Assembly (NCBI RefSeq): GCF_016862935.1
Contig: NZ_BONX01000044.1
Location: 186,001-250,000, forward strand
Direction of reading: 5' to 3'
Source of the DNA: Plantactinospora mayteni
GTDB taxonomy: Bacteria; Actinomycetota; Actinomycetes; Mycobacteriales; Micromonosporaceae
DNA length: 64,000 nucleotides
Within the stretch, counting starts at the first letter, position 1; each line of letters starts with the position of its first letter. Both the position numbers and the translations under genes were made by a program. The notes beneath the pieces are model-generated. The model made no database searches. It saw only the letters and a list, made by a program, of their open reading frames with translations, and was not told the origin of the DNA. Of the stretch, positions 27,343 through 34,379 are shown piece by piece.

Positions 27343-27539
27343 CACACCAGTCGCCCGGGCCCGTGACGGACGCCGGCGACGGCCGCAACGAGGTCGGCGT
27401 GCTCCTGCCGGCGGCGGATGATTTGAAGCATCCGCATGCAGCCGCCCCGGGGCGCGCACTCCGGACACCGGTGGCCGGCAAGATGCTCGGCCACGACCTG
27501 CTCGTCAGTCTGCTGGGCCTGGGTAAAGATTCCGTTCAC
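27339..27539 (-). CDS. Small cysteine-containing protein, first gene of the operon
   Basis: This is a 66-residue protein of unknown function starting at GTG 27539, with AAAGGG upstream as a weak ribosome site. It opens NGIFTQAQQTDEQVVAEHLAGH and carries CPECAPRGGC in the middle, then a helical Arg-rich part (MLQIIRRRQEHADLV). It is the first gene of a translationally coupled run of three or four short cysteine-motif genes transcribed away from the XRE cassette. Its promoter would lie in the 27540-27894 gap shared with that cassette. Confidence 0.62.
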   Translation of the reverse strand: MNGIFTQAQQTDEQVVAEHLAGHRCPECAPRGGCMRMLQIIRRRQEHADLVAAVAGVRHGPGRLVW

Positions 27540-27894
27540 TGCCGCCCTTTCCGGCCCGTGGCGCCCCGGAGCCTTACGTCACGGAGCGCCACTCTCAACC
27601 TGATCCGGCGCCGGTCCGGGATGCTCGGGTTGGGACACAGGAACGCCGGGCCGGCCGGGCGGACGTGACTCGGATACCGGTTGCCGCCGGGTTGTCACGC
27701 CGTGCCCTTGGACCGATGCTCCGCCTTGCCCGGGTAAGCTGTCAAGCAATTGCGCACAATTGTCGGAGCTAGGTGAACGGGCCTGGGGCAATCGTTGCTG
27801 GATGGTCCGAGCTCGAAGTGGCAATTGCGGGCACGTGCGCAAGGTGGAAGCATCAGTGTCGCCCTGCACGAGAGCGACCGCGAGGAGGATCACG
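27540..27894. promoter_or_regulatory. Divergent control region of the accessory island
   Basis: These 355 bases lie between the cysteine-rich operon (leftward) and the DUF6879/XRE cassette (rightward). The main signals are two copies of GCAATTGCG, listed separately, and GAGGAGG at 27882-27888, the ribosome site of the first rightward gene. No complete gene is supported; a longer upstream frame leading into the rightward gene has poor codon bias. An XRE-type regulator encoded in the cassette is the natural candidate to bind here. Confidence 0.5.
27746..27829. promoter_or_regulatory. Paired GCAATTGCG operator-like sites
   Basis: GCAATTGCG occurs at 27746-27754 and again at 27821-27829. The first copy is followed by CACAATTG, giving the dyad CAATTG-CGCA-CAATTG (27747-27762). 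The second is followed by the related GGCACGTG. Such AT-centred dyads stand out from the local GC content and are well placed to control the cassette that starts at 27895. Confidence 0.5.
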
Positions 27895-28098
27895 ATGCGC
27901 AAGTTGGAGTTCATGTGGAAGGACCCCGGGTCAGGGGGTGGCGGATGCCCGGCGCTGTACCGCACCGACGGCGGCTACGTAGTTCAGGGGATCAAACTCG
28001 ATGACGGCACCCGCGCCCAGCTCCGCAGCCTCGCCGAGAACGAGGATGGCGTGTTCGTGCCTGCGGCTGTCCTCGATCGGCTCCGGAAGTTGGACTGA
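27895..28098 (+). CDS. Short protein of unknown function, first gene of the XRE cassette
   Basis: This 67-residue product starts MRKLEFMWKDPGSGGGGCP at 27895, with GAGGAGG six bases upstream. The rest includes YRTDGGYVVQGIKLDD and ends VPAAVLDRLRKLD. Small proteins of this type precede DUF6879 and XRE genes in many Streptomyces and Micromonospora loci and play a part analogous to DUF397 proteins, but their function is not established. It is three bases from the next gene, so the cassette is one transcript. Confidence 0.75.
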   Translation: MRKLEFMWKDPGSGGGGCPALYRTDGGYVVQGIKLDDGTRAQLRSLAENEDGVFVPAAVLDRLRKLD

Positions 28099-28100
28099 AC

Positions 28101-28646
28101 ATGCCCACCCTGCTCACTGATGTCGACTTCGCCGAGCACCTACGGACCTTCACACGTACCGCCTGCAGGTTGGAGCTACAGCCGGTCTACCTTGAGCCGG
28201 AGGAGGAGGCGACGGTGGCGAAGTTCGTCGACGGGCAGCCCGAACCGCCAACCGAGGTGCCAGGGCTGCGCTCGTGGTTCGAGCAGATCGCCGAGCTGAC
28301 TGTGGCCGGCAAGCACGTCGAGCGGGTGCGCGTTCATGAGGACCTGCCCACCGACTACCAGCGGTGGGAGCGGTGGGCCGGCCGGTGGAACACAGCGGCC
28401 GGTGAGACGATCCGGTACATGACTCGGAGTCAGGCGCACGCCATCGGCCTGCTTCCAGCCGCCGGGGACGTCGACTGGTGGCTTCTGGACTCCGAGCTAC
28501 TGATCATGATGATGTTCGACGGTGACGGCCATCGGACCCGCAACGAGTTGGTGGCCGATCCTCTGATCGTGGCGCAGGCGCAGGTGTGGTGGGATCTGGC
28601 GGTTCGGCGCAGCACCCCGGACCCAGACCCGAGCGCCGCTGCTTGA
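28101..28646 (+). CDS. DUF6879-family protein
   Basis: This 181-residue protein matches the DUF6879 pattern. Its features are an N-terminal DFAEHLRTFTRTACRLEL helix, RSWFEQIAELTVAGKHVERVRV, the DLPTDYQRWE motif, AAGETIRYMTRSQA and the acidic-aromatic WWLLDSELLIMMMFD. The family is nearly restricted to actinobacteria and almost always adjoins an XRE regulator, as here; its biochemical role is unknown. Translation is likely coupled: three bases separate it from the upstream gene, and GAGGAG for the next gene overlaps its stop. Confidence 0.86.
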   Translation: MPTLLTDVDFAEHLRTFTRTACRLELQPVYLEPEEEATVAKFVDGQPEPPTEVPGLRSWFEQIAELTVAGKHVERVRVHEDLPTDYQRWERWAGRWNTAAGETIRYMTRSQAHAIGLLPAAGDVDWWLLDSELLIMMMFDGDGHRTRNELVADPLIVAQAQVWWDLAVRRSTPDPDPSAAA

Positions 28647-28654
28647 GGAGTCAG

Positions 28655-29503
28655 GTGAACCCGATCGAAGAGTGGCTGACCCAGCCTGACGGACTGGCGG
28701 CCCGCCTGCGTGCCCTGCGTACGCGGGCGGGCCTGTCCGGCAAGGAGCTGGCGGAGCGTGCCCGGTGGCAGCCGTCGAAGGTGTCCCGCATCGAGAACGG
28801 CAAGCAGATGCCGACGGCGGTCGACCTCGCTGCCTGGGCTTCGGCTTGCAACGCCGAGGCCGAAGCGGATGACCTCATCCGCCTGCTCGGCGAAGCGCAA
28901 ACCGCCCGCCACGATTGGAAGCGTCGGATGCGGCGCGGTCAGGTCGCCGTGCAGACCAGCTACAACGAACTTGTCCGGAACGCCCGGCTGGTCAGGCACT
29001 TCGAGACCGTCTACATGCCGGGGCTGCTCCAGACCGCCGAGTACGCCCGTCGCGTGCTCAGCGAGATGGTCGACCTGCACGATCTCGCCGTCGCCGACGT
29101 CGACGAGGCCGTGGCAGCCAGGATGCAGCGCCAGGCATACCTGTACGACACCACGAAGCAGTTCGAGTTCCTGCTGGCCGAGCCCGTGCTTCGGTGGTTG
29201 CTCTGCCCGCCGGACGTCATGCGCGGACAGCTCGACCGGCTTCAAACGGTCGTCGGGTTGCCCAACATCCGGTTCGGCATCGTCCCGATGGGTGTGCCGC
29301 TGACCACCGCACCCCAGCATGCCGTCCAGTTGTATGACGACCTGGCGATCGTCGAAACCTTCCTCGGTGAGATCACCTATCGCGGCGATGACGCCGACGC
29401 GCACGCCAGGGTGGTTGATCGGCTGTGGGAGCAGGCGGCGGTCGGCGAGGACGCGCGCCGCCTGATCCTCCGGGCAGCAAGCGACATCACCCACGCCACC
29501 TAG
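28655..29503 (+). CDS. XRE-family transcriptional regulator with DUF5753 domain
   Basis: This is a 282-residue DNA-binding protein. The helix-turn-helix spans about residues 14-70 (LRALRTRAGLSGKELAERARWQPSKVSRIENGKQ is its core region). The remainder is a DUF5753 ligand or partner domain with FETVYMPGLLQTAEYAR, RMQRQAYLYD, FEFLLAEPVLRW and ITYRGDDADAHARVVDRLWEQA. These regulators typically pair with a small partner protein (DUF397 or DUF6879 type) to control differentiation or antibiotic genes in Streptomyces. GTG at 28655 follows GAGGAG. It may bind the paired GCAATTGCG sites upstream and so autoregulate. Confidence 0.9.
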   Translation: MNPIEEWLTQPDGLAARLRALRTRAGLSGKELAERARWQPSKVSRIENGKQMPTAVDLAAWASACNAEAEADDLIRLLGEAQTARHDWKRRMRRGQVAVQTSYNELVRNARLVRHFETVYMPGLLQTAEYARRVLSEMVDLHDLAVADVDEAVAARMQRQAYLYDTTKQFEFLLAEPVLRWLLCPPDVMRGQLDRLQTVVGLPNIRFGIVPMGVPLTTAPQHAVQLYDDLAIVETFLGEITYRGDDADAHARVVDRLWEQAAVGEDARRLILRAASDITHAT

Positions 29504-29521
29504 CTACAGGAGGAGGCACAG

Positions 29522-29572
29522 ATGACACCATCCCGAGGAACACCGACACGGCCGATCCGGTTGAGTAGCTAA
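29522..29572 (+). CDS. Possible 16-residue peptide after the XRE gene (strong ribosome site)
   Basis: AGGAGGAGG ends just before an ATG at 29522, which opens a frame of 16 codons (MTPSRGTPTRPIRLSS). XRE/DUF5753 genes are commonly followed by a DUF397-like gene. This may be a degraded start of such a gene, since the frame ends at once and nothing downstream continues it. The ribosome site is stronger than chance would easily give, but the peptide itself has no recognisable feature. Confidence 0.3.
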   Translation: MTPSRGTPTRPIRLSS

Positions 29573-29629
29573 ACCGCAGGTCAGGGGGCCGCATGTGAAA
29601 CAGCCCGGCAAGTCGCGGACCTGCCAGGG

Positions 29630-29884
29630 TTATTTCCAGCGGAAGTGTACGAACAGCCGGCCGAAGTTCTTGGAGTCCTTCTCGACCCGGTGGTAGAGCT
29701 GTTTGATCTCCTTCTGGTCGAGGAACCGCAGTACCCGCTTCTTGAGCTGCCCCGACCCCTTGCCCGGGATGATCTCGACCATGGTCGCCTTCTTGGCCAC
29801 CGCCTCGTCCATGATCCCGCGCAGCGCCCGGTCGATGTCGTGGCCACGGTTGAAGATGTCGTGCAGATCGAGCTTGAGCTTCAT
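29630..29884 (-). CDS. Stand-alone Smr-domain protein
   Basis: This 84-residue protein consists of little more than an Smr domain, the endonuclease-like module found at the C-terminus of MutS2. It begins MKLKLDLHDIF, with the family LDLH motif, continues IMDEAVAKKATMVEIIPGKGSGQLKKRVL (the conserved HGxG-like GKGSG loop) and ends GRLFVHFRW. Smr domains cut or bind branched or single-stranded nucleic acids, and in ribosome rescue some cleave mRNA. Here the domain is free, as in many actinobacteria. It is followed in transcription by the island and preceded by a TPR gene on the same strand. Confidence 0.88.
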   Translation of the reverse strand: MKLKLDLHDIFNRGHDIDRALRGIMDEAVAKKATMVEIIPGKGSGQLKKRVLRFLDQKEIKQLYHRVEKDSKNFGRLFVHFRWK

Positions 29885-29948
29885 CGGCGGGTCACCGGCC
29901 GGGCAGCGTCCATGGCAGCCGATCGTAGGCGCAACGGCGGGATGGCCG

Positions 29949-30317
29949 TCACCGCCGACCGCCGACCCGGGTCTCGACGCGTTCCAGGGCGATCCGGTAG
30001 TCGTCGTTCTCCGCGTACATGGCGGCGGCGATCCGGAGGTGCCGGAGGGCTTCCTCCGGGCGGCCGACCCGCTCCAGGGTGCGGCCCAGTACGTGGTGCG
30101 CGTAGTGGTCGCTCGGGTCGCGCTGCACCAGCGTGCGCAGGTGCTCCTCGGCCCGGGCGAGCTGGGCCGACTGGAAGTACGCGCGGGCGAGCAACTGCCG
30201 TACGGAGGCATTGTCGGGCTCGGCCTCGACGATGGGCTCCAGCAACCGGGCAGCTCCGGACGGGTCCCCGGTCTCGAAGTACATGGTCGCCCGCCGGTAC
30301 TCGGCCAGAAGATCCAC
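29949..30317 (-). CDS. Small TPR-repeat protein
   Basis: This is a 122-residue helical protein with about three tetratricopeptide repeats (ATMYFETGDPSGAARLLEPIV, AYFQSAQLARAEEHLRTLV and GRTLERVGRPEEALRHLRIA regions). There is no signal peptide or enzymatic motif, so it is most likely a protein-interaction module. GTG at 30317 is chosen because GGAGGTGG lies seven bases upstream; an upstream ATG adds 16 residues of poor quality. It lies 64 bases before the Smr gene on the same strand. Confidence 0.82.
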   Translation of the reverse strand: MDLLAEYRRATMYFETGDPSGAARLLEPIVEAEPDNASVRQLLARAYFQSAQLARAEEHLRTLVQRDPSDHYAHHVLGRTLERVGRPEEALRHLRIAAAMYAENDDYRIALERVETRVGGRR

Positions 30318-30513
30318 TAGACCCACCTCCTCGTTGTCGCGACTACTTCCCCTCGACGCTGGCACAACACTGCCACTACCGCGACTGTTCCAATCGACGG
30401 ATCACCACCGACGCTGCCGCCGCCGACCTGGACACCAGATGCGCTACCGCTGTCGGATAACGCCCACCGTGTCCAGGTCAGGCGGCGGAGGGGTGGCGGG
30501 GTGGAGGGGGTGG

Positions 30514-31269
30514 TCAGGCGCGGCGGGGGCGCAGTTCCCAGGCGCGTACCCCGCCGAGGATGCCGGCGCTGTTCGGTACCACCACCACGTCGTCGCCCAT
30601 CCGGGCCACCTGCTCCGGGCGGACCAGCCGCGAGTTCCCGCCGCCCAGGTAGAGCCGGTCCCAGAGGAAGACCGGGCGCAGCCCGTCCACCACCCCCCGG
30701 ACCCGGCGCGACCAGAACGCGTCGCCGAGCCGGCGCCGCTCGTGCTCGCCGATGTAGGTGTCGTAACTCATCCCCCACCGGACCGGCGCCTGCGACAGCT
30801 CCAGGTGCGGGGCGAGCAGCCCGCCGTCGAAGAGCGCGCACCCGAGCCCGGTGCCGAGGGTGAGCACCAGCTCCAGGCCGGTCCCGGCGACCACCCCGGC
30901 ACCGTGCACCTCGGCGTCGTTGAGCACCAGCGTCGGCAGCCCGAACGCGTCGGTGAGCGCGCTGCGCGCGTCGAAGCCCGACCACTCGGCGACCAGGTCC
31001 GGATCCGGCCTGGTGCGCGGCCCGGCCCGGGTGACGTAGTGCGGGGTGGCCACCACGACGCCGTGCCGGAGCATCCCGGGCATCCCCACTGTGACCCGGT
31101 CGGCCGCCGGCAGCCGGCCGCTGAGATCGATCAGCGTCTTGACGAAGAGCGCGGTCGGCAAGGGGTACGGGGTCGGCACCCGCAGCGGCCGGGCGCGCAT
31201 CGTGCCGGCGTCGTCGAGTACGGACGCCTTGATCCCGCCGCCGCCGCAGTCGATCGCCAACGTGGTCAT
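30514..31269 (-). CDS. ROK-family sugar kinase (polyphosphate glucokinase-like)
   Basis: This 251-residue sugar kinase starts TTLAIDCGGGGIKASVLDD, the ATP-binding DxGGT-like loop with a GGGG variant. The catalytic Asp is in LVLNDAEVHGAG, the phosphate-2 motif is LTLGTGLGCALFDGG, and YLGGGNSRL near the end is the adenosine motif. The short length and the motif pattern resemble PpgK, the actinobacterial glucokinase that can use polyphosphate as well as ATP, but the donor cannot be proven from sequence. It phosphorylates glucose to feed glycolysis. It is divergent from the ABC-F gene with 67 bases between them. Confidence 0.85.
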   Translation of the reverse strand: MTTLAIDCGGGGIKASVLDDAGTMRARPLRVPTPYPLPTALFVKTLIDLSGRLPAADRVTVGMPGMLRHGVVVATPHYVTRAGPRTRPDPDLVAEWSGFDARSALTDAFGLPTLVLNDAEVHGAGVVAGTGLELVLTLGTGLGCALFDGGLLAPHLELSQAPVRWGMSYDTYIGEHERRRLGDAFWSRRVRGVVDGLRPVFLWDRLYLGGGNSRLVRPEQVARMGDDVVVVPNSAGILGGVRAWELRPRRA

Positions 31270-31336
31270 CACAGGGGTCAGTCTGCCCCTCCACCGCCGG
31301 GCCGCACCCGGGCGGGCGGATAGCATCTGAAGCCTC

Positions 31337-32974
31337 ATGAGCGCCACACTGATCGCCAAGGACATCGCCGCCGGCCACGGGGACCGGGTCCTCTTCGCCG
31401 ACCTCGAACTCGTCGTCGCCCCCGGTGACGTGATCGGGGTCGTCGGGGTCAACGGCGCGGGCAAGTCCACGCTGCTGCGTACCCTGGCCGGTTTGCAGCC
31501 GCTCGAACACGGCACCCTGGCCCTCAACCCGCCGTCGGCGGCCGTCGGCCACCTGCCGCAGGAGCCCGACCGGCGGCCGGGCGAGACGGTCCGGGCCTTC
31601 CTCGGCCGGCGCACCGGGGTGACCGCCGCGCAGGCCGAACTCGACGCCGCGACCGAGGCGCTGACCGGCGGCGCCACCGGAGCCGACGACCGGTACGCGA
31701 CCGCTCTCGAACGCTGGCTCGGGCTCGGCGGTGCCGACCTGGACGAGCGGGCCGAGCAGCTCGCCGCCGAACTCGGCCTCGCGGTCGACCTGGCACAGCC
31801 GATGACCGCGCTCTCCGGCGGCCAGGCGGCCCGGGCCGGGCTGGCGTCGCTGCTCCTCAGCCGCTACGACATCTTCCTGCTCGACGAGCCGACCAACGAT
31901 CTCGACCTGGCCGGGCTGGACCGGCTGGAGGAGTTCGTCACCGGGCTGCGCGCCGGCACGGTGCTGGTCAGCCACGACCGCGAGTTCCTGACCCGGACGG
32001 TGACCCGGGTGCTCGAACTCGACCTGCACCAGCAGCAGGTGCGGCACTACGGCGGCGGCTACGCGGCCTACCTGGAGGAGCGCGAGGTGGCCCGCCGGCA
32101 CGCTCGCGCCGACTACGAGGAATACTCCGACACCCGCGCCTCGCTGGAGGCCCGGGCGCGGTCCCAGCGGGCCTGGATGGAGAAGGGCGTCAAGAACGCC
32201 CGGCGGAAGGCGACCGACAACGACAAGATCGGCCGGAAGTTCCGGGCCGAGGCGACCGAGAAGCAGGCGGCCAAGGCCCGGCAGACCGAGCGGCTGATCG
32301 AACGGCTGGACGTGGTCGAGGAGCCGCGCAAGGAGTGGCAGCTCAAGATGGAGATCGCCGCCGCGCCCCGGGCCGGTGCGGTGGTGGCCGCGCTGCGCGG
32401 CGCGGTCGTCCGGCGCGGCGACTTCACCCTCGGCCCGGTCGACCTCCAGGTGGACTGGGCCGACCGGGTGGTGATCACCGGTGCCAACGGCTCGGGCAAG
32501 TCGACGCTGCTGGCGGCCCTGCTCGGCCGGCTGCCGCTGGACGCCGGACACGCCTCGCTCGGCCCGGGCGTGGTCGTCGGCGAGGTCGACCAGGCCCGGG
32601 GACTCTTCGTCGGCGGCCAGCCCCTGCTGGACGCCTTCGGCGCGGCCGTACCGGAGCTGGCGCCGGCCGACGTGCGTACCCTGCTGGCCAAGTTCGGGCT
32701 GCGCGCGGTGCACGTACTGCGGCCCGCCGACAGTCTCTCGCCGGGTGAGCGGACCCGGGCGGCACTGGCCCTGCTCCAGGCCCGGGGCGTGAACCTGCTG
32801 GTCCTGGACGAGCCGACCAACCACCTCGACCTGCCGGCGATCGAGCAGCTCGAATCGGCGCTGGAGTCGTACCCGGGAACGCTGTTGCTGGTCACCCACG
32901 ACCGCCGGATGCTGGAGACGCTCCGGGCCACCCGGCGCGTCCGGGTCGACGCGGGCCGGGTCACCGAGTCCTGA
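31337..32974 (+). CDS. ABC-F family ATPase
   Basis: This 545-residue soluble protein has two ABC ATPase domains and no membrane part. Domain one has Walker A GVNGAGKST (about 38), signature LSGGQAARAGL and LLDEPTNDLDL. Domain two has GANGSGKST (about 383), LSPGERTRAAL and LVLDEPTNHLDL. A basic linker of about 80 residues, rich in Lys and Arg, joins them. ABC-F proteins bind the ribosomal E site as translation factors or antibiotic-resistance proteins. The intact DEPTNxLDL motifs and linker are standard, but resistance versus housekeeping cannot be told from sequence. Confidence 0.93.
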   Translation: MSATLIAKDIAAGHGDRVLFADLELVVAPGDVIGVVGVNGAGKSTLLRTLAGLQPLEHGTLALNPPSAAVGHLPQEPDRRPGETVRAFLGRRTGVTAAQAELDAATEALTGGATGADDRYATALERWLGLGGADLDERAEQLAAELGLAVDLAQPMTALSGGQAARAGLASLLLSRYDIFLLDEPTNDLDLAGLDRLEEFVTGLRAGTVLVSHDREFLTRTVTRVLELDLHQQQVRHYGGGYAAYLEEREVARRHARADYEEYSDTRASLEARARSQRAWMEKGVKNARRKATDNDKIGRKFRAEATEKQAAKARQTERLIERLDVVEEPRKEWQLKMEIAAAPRAGAVVAALRGAVVRRGDFTLGPVDLQVDWADRVVITGANGSGKSTLLAALLGRLPLDAGHASLGPGVVVGEVDQARGLFVGGQPLLDAFGAAVPELAPADVRTLLAKFGLRAVHVLRPADSLSPGERTRAALALLQARGVNLLVLDEPTNHLDLPAIEQLESALESYPGTLLLVTHDRRMLETLRATRRVRVDAGRVTES

Positions 32975-33034
32975 CAGCGGCCGGCCCCGTCGACGGCTGT
33001 TTCCTCCGGCGCCCGACTGGGCAAGGACTACGCC

Positions 33035-33352
33035 ATGCTCAGATGGGAGTACGCCCTGTTGGTACGCCGGCGCCAGCCCCGGCTGGACGAGACCGGCTGG
33101 GAACTCGCCTACACCTGGTACGGCCCGGACGGTGCCGTGCTCGACGTGTCTCCGTACGGGGACACCGCGCTCGCCCACCTCAACCGGGCCGGCGCCCAGG
33201 GTTGGGAGCTGGTCTCGGTGACCGAGGACGGCAGCCAGCAGGGCAGCGCCGAACTGCACCGCTACCACCTGAAACGGGTACTCCGGGCGGTCACGTCCCG
33301 GCCGAGACTGCGCAACCTGGGGCGGGCCGGCCGGCGCGTCACCACCGGCTGA
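33035..33352 (+). CDS. Small DUF4177-like protein of unknown function
   Basis: This 105-residue protein starts LRWEYALLVRRRQ and contains LNRAGAQGWELVSVTED and AELHRYHLKRVLR. The arrangement Leu-Asn-x-x-Gly-x-x-Gly-Trp-Glu-Leu-Val followed by Tyr-x-Leu-Lys-Arg is the compact fold seen in DUF4177 and related small proteins of phages and actinobacteria. No function is known. The tail (RPRLRNLGRAGRRVTTG) is basic. It lies 60 bases after the ABC-F gene, probably in its own transcription unit or read through from it. Confidence 0.7.
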   Translation: MLRWEYALLVRRRQPRLDETGWELAYTWYGPDGAVLDVSPYGDTALAHLNRAGAQGWELVSVTEDGSQQGSAELHRYHLKRVLRAVTSRPRLRNLGRAGRRVTTG

Positions 33353-33394
33353 CCCCTCGGCCCCACCACCGGCTGACCCCTCGCGGCCCCACCG
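33340..33394. repeat. Tandem duplication spanning the end of the small protein gene
   Basis: CACCACCGGCTGACCCCTCG with GGCCCC following occurs twice in tandem, with one inserted base between copies. It duplicates the last codons and the stop of the gene ending at 33352. It is probably a recent slippage event and leaves the protein unchanged. Confidence 0.75.
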
Positions 33395-33462
33395 ATCGGG
33401 GAAGCGGGCCGGGCGAGGCGTAGACCGGAGCATTCCGGGTAGCCCCGGCCCGGGAGGTGGCG

Positions 33463-34185
33463 ATGGTCGCGCAACTGCACAGAGCGCCCTCCGGCGATCG
33501 GTTGCGGGCGATCGACGAGTTCCTCGGCATGGCGTACGCCGACCTCGTCAAGCACGACGACCGGCTGCGCGGCACGGCGGTGGACGTACGGTTCGACCGC
33601 GGCGTCGCGCACCTGACCGGCGACGTGGCCGACCGGGACGAACTGGCGCTGGTACGGCGACTCGTCGGCCGGCTCGACGGCGTACTGGCGGTCTGGTCCC
33701 GGGTACGGGTCGGCGGGCGGGACCCAGTGGTGATGGATCTCGGCTGCGGCGCCGCCAAGCAGTACCCCGGCAACCTCGGCCTCGACCTGCGGGTGGCACC
33801 GGGGGTGGACGCCCAGGCCGACCTCTCCGGCCCGCTGCCGCTGGCCGGCGACTCGGTCGACGTGATCTTCACGGTGCACATCCTGGAGCACCTGATCGAC
33901 TTCCTGACCCTGGTCGACGAGTGCCACCGGGTACTCCGGCCCGGTGGCGTACTGCACGTGATGAGCCCCTGGTGGGGACATGTCAACGCGGTCGCCGACC
34001 CGACCCACGTACGCCTGCTCGACGTGCAGACGGTCAAGCACATGTGCCACCGCCATCCCGGTGCGCCCCGGTGGTACCCCCTGCACGCCGGCTGCGACGG
34101 CGCGTCGATCTTCGCCGACCTCACCCCGCTCGGCCCGGACGACCCCGGCCCGGAGCCCAGCCACCTGGCCCGGTTCTTCGACTGA
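33463..34185 (+). CDS. Fusion of a BON domain to a SAM-dependent methyltransferase
   Basis: This 240-residue protein starts at ATG 33463, five bases after GGGAGG. Residues about 15-85 form a BON domain (DDRLRGTAVDVRFDRGVAHLTGDV and ELALVRRLVGRLDGVLAVWSRV), a lipid- or surface-binding module usually found in envelope proteins. Residues about 88-235 are a class I methyltransferase of the DUF4442/ubiquinone-biosynthesis-like type. It shows VMDLGCGAAKQYP, an acidic strand GLDLR, VIFTVHILEHLIDF and VLRPGGVLHVM. There is no signal peptide. The substrate is unknown; the BON domain could tether the enzyme to membrane lipids. Confidence 0.82.
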   Translation: MVAQLHRAPSGDRLRAIDEFLGMAYADLVKHDDRLRGTAVDVRFDRGVAHLTGDVADRDELALVRRLVGRLDGVLAVWSRVRVGGRDPVVMDLGCGAAKQYPGNLGLDLRVAPGVDAQADLSGPLPLAGDSVDVIFTVHILEHLIDFLTLVDECHRVLRPGGVLHVMSPWWGHVNAVADPTHVRLLDVQTVKHMCHRHPGAPRWYPLHAGCDGASIFADLTPLGPDDPGPEPSHLARFFD

Positions 34186-34379
34186 GGCGGACGGGATACG
34201 CGGTCGCCTCCGGCGCGGCGTCGAGCGTCGAGGGGGCGAGGGTCGAGGGGGGCGAGGGTCGAGGACCTCCCGGGCCGGTGCGCCCGAGGGCAGGTATCCG
34301 CCGAGGTGGAAGGCATGTAGCGGAGCCCGGCGGGAAAGCGCCGGTGTCGGATCGGGTGAGCGTCGGGGAGGGCCGGTAG

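Noticed and set aside
26263-29630. Integrative element or prophage
   Set aside because: There is no integrase, replication, transfer or structural phage gene and no attachment-site repeat; only small accessory genes are present.
30317-33433. Very long minus-strand open frame of over 1000 codons across the ABC-F gene
   Set aside because: It runs antisense to clearly coding genes (ABC-F, DUF4177-like) and has the His/Arg/Gly/Pro-rich composition typical of mirror frames in GC-rich DNA.
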